64,000 nt of DNA from Streptomyces sp. DSM 110735 (GCF_016482685.1 NZ_JACYHF010000012.1:124001-188000), one strand, 5' to 3'; shown: positions 46,572-54,631, counted from the stretch's first letter. Made by a program: numbers and translations. Notes: a model not told the origin generated them from the sequence alone.

Positions 46572-47627
46572 TCAGAGGCTGACGCCCACCGTCACCGGTT
46601 CGTTGACCAGTGTGACGCCGAAGGTCTCGCGGACCCCGGCGACGACCTCGCGGGCGAGGGCGAGCAGGTCCTCGGTGGTGGCCTCGCCGCGGTTGGTGAG
46701 GGCGAGGGTGTGCTTGGTGGAGATGCGGGCGGGACCGGTGCCGTAACCCTTGGTGAAGCCCGCCTTGTCGATCAGCCAGGCGGCCGAGGTCTTCCGGTGC
46801 CCCTCCCCCGCCGGGTAGGCGGGCGGCTCGACGCCCTCGCCGAGGCGCTCGCGCACGCGCGCGTGGAACGCGGCGAACTCCTCCTCGGTGAGGATCGGGT
46901 TGGTGAAGAAGGACCCGGCGGACCAGGTGTCGTGGTCCTCGGGGTCGAGCACCATGCCCTTCCCGGCACGCAGCCTCAGCACGGTGGCGCGGGCGTCGGC
47001 CAGCGGCACCCGGTCACCGACCCCGACGCCGAGCGCGCGGGCGGTCTCGGCGTACTTGACCGGCGCGGACATCCCGTCGGCATCCTCCAGACCGAAGCGG
47101 ACGCGCAGGACGACGTAGCGCTCGGGGTCGGCCTTGAAGCGGCTGTGGCGGTAGGAGAAGCCGCACTCCTCGCCGCTCAGCACGACCGTCTCCCCCGCCC
47201 GGCGGTCGTAGGCGACGACCTCGGTGATCGTGGCGGAGACCTCCTGGCCGTACGCGCCCACGTTCTGGATCGGGGTGGCGCCCGCGGAGCCGGGGATGCC
47301 GGCCAGGCACTCGATCCCGGCGAGCCGGGCCTCGACGGTGCGGGCGACGGCGTCGCTCCACACCTCGCCCGCGGCCAGCTCCAGAGTGGTGCCGCGCAGT
47401 TCCAGACCGCGCGTGGCGATGCGCAGGGCGGTGCCGTCGAAGCCCTTGTCGCCGATGACCAGGTTGGAGCCGCCGCCGATCACGAGCAGCGGGGTGCCGT
47501 TGTCGTCGGCTTCCCGGACCGCGTCGATCACCTCGGCGTCGGTGACGGCGGTGACCAGCCGGGTGGCGGGACCGCCCAGACGGAAGGTGGTCAGCGGGGC
47601 GAGGGGAGCGTCGTGGAGTACGTGCAC
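46572..47627 (-). CDS. murB: UDP-N-acetylenolpyruvoylglucosamine reductase
   Basis: MurB reduces UDP-GlcNAc-enolpyruvate to UDP-MurNAc using FAD and NADPH, in peptidoglycan synthesis. FAD-site segments are TTFRLGGPATRLV, VIGGGSNLVIGDKGFDG and AGIPGSAGATPIQNVGAYGQE. The C-terminal GSFFTNPIL has the catalytic Ser. I use GTG 47627 (351 residues), because TAGTCT lies 6 nt upstream and no ribosome site exists. GTG 47633 adds two residues and abuts that box. Confidence 0.95.
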   Translation of the reverse strand: MHVLHDAPLAPLTTFRLGGPATRLVTAVTDAEVIDAVREADDNGTPLLVIGGGSNLVIGDKGFDGTALRIATRGLELRGTTLELAAGEVWSDAVARTVEARLAGIECLAGIPGSAGATPIQNVGAYGQEVSATITEVVAYDRRAGETVVLSGEECGFSYRHSRFKADPERYVVLRVRFGLEDADGMSAPVKYAETARALGVGVGDRVPLADARATVLRLRAGKGMVLDPEDHDTWSAGSFFTNPILTEEEFAAFHARVRERLGEGVEPPAYPAGEGHRKTSAAWLIDKAGFTKGYGTGPARISTKHTLALTNRGEATTEDLLALAREVVAGVRETFGVTLVNEPVTVGVSL

Positions 47628-47633
47628 GGGCAC

Positions 47634-47639
47634 AGACTA
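47634..47639 (-). promoter_or_regulatory. Putative -10 box for leaderless murB transcript
   Basis: TAGTCT on the minus strand lies 6 nt before GTG 47627. Confidence 0.4.
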
Positions 47640-47655
47640 CGAGACCCGGTCAGCG

Positions 47656-47689
47656 GTAAGGGGCGCCCGCTGTGGAGAACGCCCCTTAC
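47656..47689 (-). terminator. Stem-loop after the dehydratase pair
   Basis: GTAAGGGGCG (47656-47665) and CGCCCCTTAC (47680-47689) pair perfectly over 10 bp, 28 bp after the end of the 47718-48146 gene. Confidence 0.75.
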
Positions 47690-47717
47690 GCACCGCTCAC
47701 GCGGGCGGTGGTGACCC

Positions 47718-48146
47718 TCAGGCCAGCCGGACGACCGCCCGGGACATGCCCAGGACCTTCTGGCCGCCGCTGGTGGCGACGAGGTCCACGCGGACCGTGT
47801 GGTCGTCGAGCTTGGCCGCGACCTTGGCGGAGACGTGGATCTCCGCGCCCTTGTCGTCGTCGGGCACGACGACCGGCTTGGTGAAGCGGACGCCGTACTC
47901 CAGGACCGCGCCCGGGTCGCCGGTCCAGTCGGTGACCACGCGGATCGCCTCGGCCATGGTGAACATGCCGTGCGCGATGACGTCCGGCAGACCCACCTCC
48001 TTGGCGAAGCGCTCGTTCCAGTGGATGGGGTTGAAGTCCCCGGAGGCGCCCGCATAGCGCACGAGGGCAGCGCGGTCCACGGGGAAGGTCTGGGCGGGCA
48101 GCTCGGTGCCGACCTCGACGTCGTCGTAGGCGATCTTCGCCGTCAT
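47718..48146 (-). CDS. MaoC-like hot-dog dehydratase, catalytic subunit (HadB-like)
   Basis: The 142-residue single hot-dog protein has the hydratase-2 motif AGASGDFNPIHWNE, with the catalytic Asp and His both present. Mycobacterial HadB, its relative, pairs with HadA or HadC to dehydrate 3-hydroxyacyl-ACP. Here the partner lies 6 bp upstream. The substrate in Streptomyces is not known to me; a fatty-acid or acyl-CoA role is inferred. Confidence 0.85.
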   Translation of the reverse strand: MTAKIAYDDVEVGTELPAQTFPVDRAALVRYAGASGDFNPIHWNERFAKEVGLPDVIAHGMFTMAEAIRVVTDWTGDPGAVLEYGVRFTKPVVVPDDDKGAEIHVSAKVAAKLDDHTVRVDLVATSGGQKVLGMSRAVVRLA

Positions 48147-48152
48147 CGGTGC

Positions 48153-48605
48153 TCAGCCCTCCTCGGCGGCGCGGGCCACCAGCTTGGTCCAGGCGGTCAC
48201 GACGTGCTCGCCGTCCTCGTCGTGCACCTCGCCCCGGATGTCGAGGATGTCGTTGCCCGCGAGGGACTTGATGCCCTCGATGGTGGAGGTGACGGTGAGC
48301 CGGTCACCGGCGCGCACCGGGCGGCGGTAGGCGAACTTCTGGTCGCCGTGCACGACGCGGCTGTAGTCGAGACCGAGCTGGGGGTCCTGGACGACCTGTC
48401 CGGCGGCGCGGAAGGTGATGGAGAACACGAAGGTCGGCGGGGCGATCACATCGGGGTGACCGAACGCGCGGGCGGCTTCCGGGTCGGTGTACGCCGGGTT
48501 GGCCTCACCGACGGCCTCGGCGAACTCGCGGATCTTCTCGCGGCCCACCTCGTAGGGCGCGGTGGGCGGGTACGTACGCCCCACGAAGGACTGGTCGAGC
48601 GCCAT
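48153..48605 (-). CDS. Hot-dog dehydratase partner subunit (UPF0336, HadA-like)
   Basis: The 150-residue protein MALDQSFVGRTYPPTAPYEV matches the UPF0336/HadA type. It keeps the fold (IREFAEAVGEANPAYTD, DVIAPPTFVFSITF) but lacks the catalytic Asp/His pair of its neighbour, as expected for the substrate-binding partner. A heterodimer of the two is the likely active form. Confidence 0.87.
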   Translation of the reverse strand: MALDQSFVGRTYPPTAPYEVGREKIREFAEAVGEANPAYTDPEAARAFGHPDVIAPPTFVFSITFRAAGQVVQDPQLGLDYSRVVHGDQKFAYRRPVRAGDRLTVTSTIEGIKSLAGNDILDIRGEVHDEDGEHVVTAWTKLVARAAEEG

Positions 48606-48689
48606 GGCCCGGAACCTCCTGGTCTAGCTGCGGCTGGCTGCGGCATCGGCTCGCGTGTCCGGGTACGACACGTGAGATAAAACGACATG

Positions 48690-48720
48690 AGGCCGCCCCC
48701 CGTGTGTCTGGGGGCGGCCT
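48690..48720 (-). terminator. Terminator after rpmG
   Basis: AGGCCGCCCCC (48690-48700) pairs perfectly over 11 bp with GGGGGCGGCCT (48710-48720), with GTCGTTTTATC shortly downstream. Confidence 0.88.
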
Positions 48721-48736
48721 CATGTACGAGCCTGAT

Positions 48737-48901
48737 TTATCGCGTCTCGCGGTGCGCGGTGTGCGCATTGCAACGCGGGCAGTGCTTCTTCATCTCCAGT
48801 CGGTCCGGGTTGTTACGCCGGTTCTTCTTGGTGATGTAGTTCCGCTCCTTGCACTCCACGCAGGCCAGCGTGATCTTCGGGCGGACGTCGGTGGCAGCCA
48901 C
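48737..48901 (-). CDS. rpmG: 50S ribosomal protein L33 (bL33), zinc-binding form
   Basis: The 54-residue protein MAATDVRPKITLACVECKER carries CVEC and CPRC, the zinc ribbon of the C+ form, and the NNPDRLEMKKHCPRCNAHT block. The GTG start at 48901 follows AGGAG by 7 nt. It is downstream of tRNA-Thr and tRNA-Met and probably shares their transcript. Confidence 0.96.
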   Translation of the reverse strand: MAATDVRPKITLACVECKERNYITKKNRRNNPDRLEMKKHCPRCNAHTAHRETR

Positions 48902-48987
48902 GTGAGTGCTCCTAGGACGAACGGATGGGTTTAACGCAAGAAAGAGTAGCCGATCGAAGGACCGACCCCGCAATCGGCTACCGTGTG

Positions 48988-49060
48988 TAGCGGTGACCGG
49001 ACTTGAACCGGTGACACAGCGATTATGAGCCGCTTGCTCTACCGACTGAGCTACACCGCT
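48988..49060 (-). tRNA. tRNA-Met (CAT), elongator type
   Basis: The 73-nt cloverleaf starts AGCGGTGTAGCTCAGTCGG. The acceptor pairs AGCGGTG with CACCGCT, the anticodon loop is CTCATAA, and the T arm is GGTTCAAGTCC. An isoleucine tRNA with lysidine-modified CAT cannot be fully excluded, but the position between rpmG and tRNA-Thr is that of elongator tRNA-Met. Confidence 0.93.
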
Positions 49061-49106
49061 TTGATGAGATCGGAACCCGCCTTGCGACGGGAACCTCTCA
49101 CACCAG

Positions 49107-49179
49107 AGCCCCAAAACGGAATCGAACCGTTGACCTTCTCCTTACCATGGAGACGCTCTGCCGACTGAGCTATTGGGGC
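49107..49179 (-). tRNA. tRNA-Thr (GGT)
   Basis: The 73-nt cloverleaf starts GCCCCAATAGCTCAGTCGG. The acceptor pairs GCCCCAA with TTGGGGC, the anticodon stem TCTCC/GGAGA encloses ATGGTAA, and the T arm is GGTTCGATTCC. Confidence 0.95.
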
Positions 49180-49190
49180 GAGCGAGGAAG

Positions 49191-49220
49191 ACATTACACG
49201 GTCCGCCGCCGTTCGCCCAA
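49191..49220 (-). promoter_or_regulatory. Promoter for tRNA-Thr, tRNA-Met and rpmG
   Basis: On the minus strand TTGGGC (49215-49220), an 18-bp spacer and TAATGT (49191-49196), about 12 nt before the tRNA-Thr gene. Confidence 0.5.
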
Positions 49221-49495
49221 ATCCGTATCCGGGCGCCCGTCCCGGGCGCCTCTCCCGCCCCTCGGACCCCCTCCGCGCCCGGCCGGGACCGCTCTGCGGC
49301 AGGCGGCTGACCTGGGGTGACCACGCCGGTACGACTAATGCGTCCTCCACGGCGCTCGCGGGCGGCGACCCTACGCTCGGGACTACTCAGCGTGATCTTG
49401 AGCCGCGACCGCCGCGGCTTCCGTCCCGTTCCGTCACCCCGATCCGCCCGATCCGTCGTTGCGTTCCCTCGTTCCGTTCCGGCCCCTGGAGACCG
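49221..49495. other. Intergenic region before the amidohydrolase-like gene
   Basis: About 275 bp between divergent units. A TACGCT box lies near 49372 and GGAG sits 6 nt before the ATG at 49496. I see no gene or other structure. Confidence 0.4.
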
Positions 49496-50749
49496 ATGCC
49501 CGACAGCCACCCGCAGCCGCCGAATCCACCCGGGCCCCCCGACCGCCCCGAACCGGCCGCGCTCCTGCTGTGCGGGGCACGGCTGACCGACGGCCGGACC
49601 GTGGACGTGCGGGTGTCGGGCGGGCACATCGAGGCGGTCGGCACGGCCGGCAGCCTGGCCCCGGGACCGCCGGGCGTCGTCTCCCGCGTCGACCTCGGCG
49701 GCTATCTGCTGCTGCCCGCCCCCGCCGAACCGCACGCCCACGCCGACACCGCGCTGAGCGCCGAGCAGCCCGGACCGGTGTCGTACGCCCCGGAGGACGT
49801 CCAGCGCCGCGCCACCGAGGCGGCGCTGCTCCAGCTCGGGCACGGGGCGACGGCGGTCCGCGCGCACGTCCGGGTCGGCGAGGAGCGGGGGCTCGGCGCG
49901 CTGGAGGCGGTCCTGCAGGCCCGGCGCTCGCTGCGCGGGCTCGCGGAGCTGACGGCGGTGGCGATGCCCCGGCTGCTGACCGGGACGGCCGGGGCGGACG
50001 GGCTCGCGCTGCTGCGGGACGCGGTGAAGATGGGCGCCTCGGTGGTGGGCGGCTGCCCGGACGTGGACCCGGACCCCACGGGGTACACGGCGGCGGTCCT
50101 GGAGCTGGCCGCCGAGCACGGCGCCCCGGTGGACCTGCACACGGACGCCGCCGACCCGGCCCGTCTCGCCCGGCTCGCGGCCATGGCGGGCGGACTGCGC
50201 GCCGGGGTGACCATCGGTCCCTGCGCGGGGCTCGCCCGGCTGCCCCTCGAGATCGCGCGCCGCGCGGCGGACCAGCTCGCGGCGGCCGGGGTGACGGTGA
50301 TGTGCCTGCCCCAGGGCGTCTGCGGCGCCGCGGACATCCGGGGCACGGCGCCGGTACGGCTGCTGCGCGCGGCCGGGGTGAAGGTGGCGGCGGGCAGCGG
50401 TGCGATGCGCGACGTGGCCAACCCGGTCGGCCGGGGCGATCCGCTGGAGGCGGCGTATCTCCTCGCCTCCGCGCACGGGCTGAGCCCCGAGGACGCCTAC
50501 GAGGCGGTCAGCGCCTCGGCGCGCACCGCGCTCGGGCTGCCCGAGGTGCGCGTGGAGGCGGGCTTCCCCGCCGAACTCCTCGCGGTGCGCGGGGACCGGC
50601 TGCCGGGCGCGCTGTCCCTCGCCTACAGCCGGATCGTGGTGCACCGGGGGCGCGTGGTGGCGCGTACGAGCGCGGTGCGGGAGTACTGCAACTCGGCGGC
50701 GGCCGAGGAGTTGGGGCTGCCCCGGCAGGGGCGGGGGAAGCTGTCGTGA
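49496..50749 (+). CDS. Cytosine-deaminase-like amidohydrolase with degenerate active site
   Basis: The 417-residue protein follows the amidohydrolase layout: a small beta domain (GARLTDGRTVDVRVSGGHIE), then the barrel with EPHAHADTAL (first HxH) and DLHTDAADPARL (third His). Against E. coli CodA as I remember it, the catalytic Glu after DVHCDE is Ala. The later His of the ASHTT segment is Pro in IGPCAG. The metal Asp of GHDDVFDP is Gly in GSGAMRDVANP. Deaminase activity is therefore doubtful; a binding or scaffold role is possible. The GGAG site supports ATG 49496. Confidence 0.75.
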   Translation: MPDSHPQPPNPPGPPDRPEPAALLLCGARLTDGRTVDVRVSGGHIEAVGTAGSLAPGPPGVVSRVDLGGYLLLPAPAEPHAHADTALSAEQPGPVSYAPEDVQRRATEAALLQLGHGATAVRAHVRVGEERGLGALEAVLQARRSLRGLAELTAVAMPRLLTGTAGADGLALLRDAVKMGASVVGGCPDVDPDPTGYTAAVLELAAEHGAPVDLHTDAADPARLARLAAMAGGLRAGVTIGPCAGLARLPLEIARRAADQLAAAGVTVMCLPQGVCGAADIRGTAPVRLLRAAGVKVAAGSGAMRDVANPVGRGDPLEAAYLLASAHGLSPEDAYEAVSASARTALGLPEVRVEAGFPAELLAVRGDRLPGALSLAYSRIVVHRGRVVARTSAVREYCNSAAAEELGLPRQGRGKLS

Positions 50750-50858
50750 GGGACGGGCGTACGGGGCGCGGGGGCGCTGCGACGGGCGGGCGTGCGGATC
50801 GCGGGGGTGCTTCGGCGGGCGGGCGTCCACCCGTTCGGCGGATGGCGGAGGGCGGGCG

Positions 50859-50864
50859 TACGGT
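50859..50864 (+). promoter_or_regulatory. Putative -10 box for a leaderless transcript
   Basis: TACGGT lies 7 nt before ATG 50872, and no ribosome-binding site is present. Confidence 0.4.
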
Positions 50865-50871
50865 CGAAGAC

Positions 50872-51528
50872 ATGCGCATCGTCATCGCTGGAGGGCATGG
50901 TCAGATCGCGTTGCGGCTGGAGCGTCTGCTCGCCGCGCGCGGGGACGAGGTGGCGGGGATCATCCGCGACCCGGGGCAGGCCGACGACCTGCGGGCGGCC
51001 GGTGCCGAACCGGTCGTGCTCGACCTGGAGTCGGCGTCCCCCGAGGAGGTCGAGGCGTGCCTGCGCGGCGCGGACGCGGCGGTGTTCGCCGCCGGTGCGG
51101 GTCCGGGCAGCGGGACCGACCGCAAGGAGACGGTGGACAGGGGCGCGGCGGTGCTGTTCGCGGACGCGGCGGTACGGGCGGGTGTACGGCGGTTCCTGAT
51201 CGTGTCCTCGATGGGCGCGGACCCGGCGCACGCCGGTGACGAGGTGTTCGACGTGTATCTGCGGGCCAAGGGCGAGGCGGACGCGTACGTCACCCGGCAG
51301 GAGCGCCTCGACTGGACGGTCCTGCGCCCCGGTTCGCTGACCGACGAGCCCGGCACCGGTCTGGTGACCCTCGCGGCGCACACCGGGCGCGGGCCGGTCT
51401 CCCGGGACGATGTGGCGGCGGTGCTGGCGGAGTTGGTGGAGTCCTCGGCGACGACGGGGCTGACGCTGGAGCTGATCGCGGGGTCGACGCCGGTGGCGGT
51501 GGCGGTGAAGGCGGTGGCGGGCGGCTGA
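50872..51528 (+). CDS. NAD(P)-binding Rossmann protein (atypical SDR)
   Basis: The N-terminal MRIVIAGGHGQIALRLERLL carries the GxxGxxA-type dinucleotide loop of NAD(P)H-binding proteins (PF13460 type, YwnB/YhfK-like). VRRFLIVSSMGADPAHAGDE and LDWTVLRPGSLTDEPGTGL are the usual later blocks. The length of 218 is typical. It is unrelated in position to the similar gene at 45930 and has no neighbouring regulator. Confidence 0.87.
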   Translation: MRIVIAGGHGQIALRLERLLAARGDEVAGIIRDPGQADDLRAAGAEPVVLDLESASPEEVEACLRGADAAVFAAGAGPGSGTDRKETVDRGAAVLFADAAVRAGVRRFLIVSSMGADPAHAGDEVFDVYLRAKGEADAYVTRQERLDWTVLRPGSLTDEPGTGLVTLAAHTGRGPVSRDDVAAVLAELVESSATTGLTLELIAGSTPVAVAVKAVAGG

Positions 51529-51583
51529 GGCGGCACGTGACCGATGCCCGCCCGTCAGGGCGGTCGGCGCGGGTGCCGGGGTC

Positions 51584-51796
51584 TCAGAAGAGGGGCAGTT
51601 GGCCGGGGAACTCGGGTACGGCGTAGCCGTCCAGCGTGGGCTGGGCGGCACCGATGTGGGCCTGGCTGCGGGAGCCGGAGCAGGAGACGAGGTCACCGTG
51701 TTCGCGCGCGCCGGGCGGGTCGTGACGGGCGAAGCGGCCCGCGACGACGGCGATCTCGCGGCGGCACACGGGACAGGTTCTGCGACGGGAGGACAT
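51584..51796 (-). CDS. Small Cys-containing conserved protein
   Basis: I choose ATG 51796 (MSSRRRTCPVCRREIAVV), giving 70 residues; the frame stays open to 51874. The CPVC pair plus a later Cys (GDLVSCSGSRSQAH) and nearby His could form a zinc site. From memory, similar short proteins occur in many Streptomyces, but no function is known. It converges with the gene ending at 51528. Confidence 0.65.
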   Translation of the reverse strand: MSSRRRTCPVCRREIAVVAGRFARHDPPGAREHGDLVSCSGSRSQAHIGAAQPTLDGYAVPEFPGQLPLF

Positions 51797-52196
51797 GCCG
51801 TCAGTCTGCCCCGGACGGGAGCGGGCGCACCGGTCAGGGGCGCGTGCGGTGACCGACGAGCGCCGTTTCGTCACGCGCCTCTGTTACTCACTTTCGGGTG
51901 ACGGCGCCTCGGCGACCGGGGTGGCGTGGTGTGGCGGAAGACGCCCCGGACCCAGTGATCACAAGGGTTCCGACCCTCCAAAGCGGTCAACTCGGTGCAT
52001 TTTTCCTATGAATGGACGTTACAGGTAAGAGTCACAGATACATGCTCGATCGGTAACACGATTCACGTTTTCCCCACATCACGTCCGCATCCCGGACAAG
52101 GTGTGGATGCGCGGCCAGTTGGTCGCCATCCGCACACCGCACGACTCCGTATACGACGCCCGTATGCGGATGTGCCCGCACCATGCAGGAGAACCT
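51797..52196. other. Intergenic region with a relatively A+T-rich stretch
   Basis: About 400 bp. Bases 51990-52080 are clearly richer in A+T than the surroundings and probably hold the promoter of the secreted protein gene. I could not define -35/-10 boxes. No gene is supported. Confidence 0.4.
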
Positions 52197-52739
52197 GTGA
52201 CTGCTTCAGCTTCCGTGACCGCTCGCCGCCTGGCCGCCGTCGCCATCGCGGCCGGTGCTCTGGTCGGTTCGGTGGCCCTGCCGGCCTCCGCGGCGGACGC
52301 CCGCCCGCACCGGGCGGACGTTCAGATCAGCCGTGTGCAGTACGACTCCCCCGGCTTCGACAACGGCTCCAACCGCTCGCTGAACAACGAGTGGGTCGAG
52401 CTGACCAACAACTCCCGCAACCGCGTCAACCTCGACGGGTGGACGCTGTCGGAGAGCCGGCGCGGTGTCACCTACACGTTCCGCCACTTCAGCCTCGGCG
52501 GCCACTCGACCGTCCGCGTCCACACGGGCGTCGGCCGTGACACCTTCCGCGACGTCTACCTGGACCGCCGCAACTACGTCTGGGACAACAACCGCGACAC
52601 CGCGACGCTGCGCGACGACCACCGCCGCCTCGTCGACGACGCGTCGTGGGGCGGCCGTGGCGGCCGCGACGACGACCGCGGTCCGGGCCGCGACCACCGC
52701 GGCGACGACCGTGGCCACGGCCGCGACCACCGCCGCTGA
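52197..52739 (+). CDS. Secreted lamin-tail-domain protein with Arg/Asp/Gly/His-rich tail
   Basis: The start is GTG 52197 after AGGAG. Residues 1-36 form a Sec signal peptide ending PASAADA. The LTD fold follows: VQISRVQYDSPGFDNGSNRS, LNNEWVELTNNSRNRVNLDG, WTLSESRRGVTYTF. The last 30 or so residues repeat Asp-Arg-Gly-His combinations (RDHRGDDRGHGRDHRR). LTD domains occur in extracellular nucleases and surface proteins; here no catalytic domain accompanies it. The tail may bind polyanions or metal. Confidence 0.82.
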   Translation: MTASASVTARRLAAVAIAAGALVGSVALPASAADARPHRADVQISRVQYDSPGFDNGSNRSLNNEWVELTNNSRNRVNLDGWTLSESRRGVTYTFRHFSLGGHSTVRVHTGVGRDTFRDVYLDRRNYVWDNNRDTATLRDDHRRLVDDASWGGRGGRDDDRGPGRDHRGDDRGHGRDHRR

Positions 52740-52824
52740 CCGTCTCTGACCGTTCCCCCGCGCCACTCGGCGTTTCCCCGACCTGCGCCTCCGGCGGTCG
52801 GGCCGGACTTCAGCCGGCGTCCGA

Positions 52825-53739
52825 CTACGCGCCAAGTTCCTTGCGGAAGACCGTGGAACTGTGGCGGACCGTCATGCCGACGCGCAGATAGAGGTCGAGC
52901 GCACCGGTGTCCGAGTGGGTCCACAGGGTGCAGGCATCGAGCCCCGCGTGACGGAAGGCACGGAAGGTGTGACGCAGCAGGAGCCGGGCGATGCCGCGAC
53001 CACGGTGATCGTGCCGCACGGCGACCTGCTCGACGTACCCCTCACCCGTGCCCGGCACGTCCAACGCCAGGGCAGCGCCCACCAGTTGGCCACCGGCGAA
53101 GGCCAGAGCCGACCGCCCGGGGGCGAACGCGGGCCGCTCCACGGTGTGCGCCGCCCACTCCTCGTACGACTGCCGCCGCTCCTGCCACTCGTCGAACGCG
53201 TCCTGGACGAGGAGATGCGCCGCGACCTCATCCCCTGCCTGAAAGCACCGCACGGTGACACCCACGGGAGGCTCGGGCACGGATGGCTCGACCGACAGGT
53301 CGACCTCCAGCAGCCAAGCCGTCACCAACGACTCGTACCCGTTCGCCCGCAACAGCGCCACGGCCGCCGTGTCCGCGTCCGGCACGGTCTGCACGACACG
53401 ATCAACCCCCGCCTGCCGCGCCCGAGCCACCGTCCACCCGAGCAGCGCCGCCCCCAGCCCCCGCCCCCGGTGCCCCGGACGCACATCCACCTCGGACCGC
53501 CGGTCCACCCACGCCCGCGCGACAACCCTCCCGCCCTGATCCAGCACGAGCACGGTGTCCGACTCCGCCACCAGCCCCGGCCGCGCGAGATCGGCGGCCA
53601 CAGCCCCGACGTCACTCCGCCCCCGCCCGTACACCTCCCGCTCGCACTCCACGACCAGCGCGTGAATCGCCGGAACGTCATCGACGGTCGCGGGCCGAGA
53701 GCGGTATCCGGGCGGCAGGTCGGGGACGAGGGAGGTCAT
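52825..53739 (-). CDS. Tandem GNAT-family acetyltransferase
   Basis: The 304-residue protein holds two GNAT units. The first (about 10-150) has the acetyl-CoA loop RPGHRGRGLGAALLG; the second (about 165-304) has VRHDHRGRGIARLLLRHTF. Both end in the usual GYESL/VGM elements. Tandem GNAT proteins of this kind include mycothiol synthase, but conserved MshD residues cannot be confirmed here, so the substrate is open. ATG 53739 follows TACTCT by 6 nt, without a ribosome site. The frame continues upstream through the tRNA-Tyr gene and is not coding there. Confidence 0.82.
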   Translation of the reverse strand: MTSLVPDLPPGYRSRPATVDDVPAIHALVVECEREVYGRGRSDVGAVAADLARPGLVAESDTVLVLDQGGRVVARAWVDRRSEVDVRPGHRGRGLGAALLGWTVARARQAGVDRVVQTVPDADTAAVALLRANGYESLVTAWLLEVDLSVEPSVPEPPVGVTVRCFQAGDEVAAHLLVQDAFDEWQERRQSYEEWAAHTVERPAFAPGRSALAFAGGQLVGAALALDVPGTGEGYVEQVAVRHDHRGRGIARLLLRHTFRAFRHAGLDACTLWTHSDTGALDLYLRVGMTVRHSSTVFRKELGA

Positions 53740-53745
53740 CGACGG

Positions 53746-53751
53746 AGAGTA
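53746..53751 (-). promoter_or_regulatory. Putative -10 box for leaderless GNAT transcript
   Basis: TACTCT on the minus strand lies 6 nt before ATG 53739. Confidence 0.4.
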
Positions 53752-53772
53752 GCGAATCGCCCGCAGACACGA

Positions 53773-53817
53773 CGAAGGGCCCGTGACCTGCTGAGACAGC
53801 AGGTCACGGGCCCTTCG
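53773..53817 (-). terminator. 21-bp perfect hairpin after tRNA-Tyr
   Basis: Bases 53773-53793 (CGAAGGGCCCGTGACCTGCTG without a break) pair perfectly with 53797-53817 around the loop AGA. It begins 9 nt after the tRNA 3' end. No U tract is evident. Confidence 0.85.
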
Positions 53818-53825
53818 TTCCCGTG

Positions 53826-53907
53826 TGGCGGCGCCAGGATTCGAACCTGGGAAGGCTGAGCCGGCAGATTTACAGTCTGCTCCCTTTGGCCGCTCGGGCA
53901 CACCGCC
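53826..53907 (-). tRNA. tRNA-Tyr (GTA)
   Basis: The 82-nt tRNA has a long variable arm, as type II tRNAs do. The acceptor pairs GGCGGTG with CGCCGCC (one G-U), the anticodon loop is CTGTAAA and the T arm is GGTTCGAATCC. Confidence 0.95.
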
Positions 53908-54135
53908 GGGGGGTGTTGGTTCGGGAGGGCCCGCTGTTCGCGGTGCTCCTTGGCAACGACGTAAACAATACCCGATGCGGAGGGGTGCTTCGCCACCCGA
54001 TTGATCTCCGCCCCGAGGCGGGCGGGGTGGCTAGGCTGGTGCGGATGCGGCCCGGCTGGATGCCGGGCGCGGCGGCCGTCGCCCCTCGGGCCGGGCCGCA
54101 CTCGATCCGCACCCCGATGCAAGGAGCCACAGGAC

Positions 54136-54624
54136 ATGGCCGACTCCAGTTTCGACATCGTCTCGAAGGTCGAGCGGCAGGAGGTCGACAACGCCCTCAA
54201 CCAGACCGCCAAGGAGATCTCGCAGCGCTACGACTTCAAGGGCGTGGGTGCCTCGATCTCGTGGTCCGGCGAGAAGATCCTCATGGAGGCGAACTCCGAG
54301 GACCGGGTGAAGGCAGTACTCGACGTCTTCGAGTCCAAGCTGATCAAGCGTGGCATCTCGCTGAAGGCGCTGGACGCGGGTGAGCCCCAGTTGTCCGGCA
54401 AGGAGTACAAGATCTTCGCCTCCATCGAGGAGGGCATCTCCCAGGAGAACGCCAAGAAGGTGGCGAAGATCATCCGTGACGAGGGTCCCAAGGGCGTCAA
54501 GGCCCAGGTCCAGGGTGAGGAGCTGCGCGTCAGCTCCAAGAGCCGTGACGACCTCCAGGCCATCATCGCGCTGCTGAAGGGCAAGGACTTCGACTTCGCC
54601 CTCCAGTTCGTGAACTACCGGTGA
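54136..54624 (+). CDS. YajQ-family nucleotide-binding protein (UPF0234)
   Basis: The 162-residue protein MADSSFDIVSKVERQEVDNA matches YajQ throughout: QRYDFKGVGASISWSGEKI, LIKRGISLKALDAGEPQLSG and the C-terminal LKGKDFDFALQFVNYR. Family members bind nucleic acid or nucleotides, and in Xanthomonas one binds cyclic di-GMP. Its role in Streptomyces is not known to me. ATG 54136 follows AAGGAG. Confidence 0.93.
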   Translation: MADSSFDIVSKVERQEVDNALNQTAKEISQRYDFKGVGASISWSGEKILMEANSEDRVKAVLDVFESKLIKRGISLKALDAGEPQLSGKEYKIFASIEEGISQENAKKVAKIIRDEGPKGVKAQVQGEELRVSSKSRDDLQAIIALLKGKDFDFALQFVNYR

Positions 54625-54631
54625 GCCGAGC

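Noticed and set aside
52825..53901. Long N-terminal extension of the GNAT protein up to 53901
   Set aside because: It would be encoded by tRNA-Tyr and its terminator hairpin; ATG 53739 with a nearby -10 box is more plausible.
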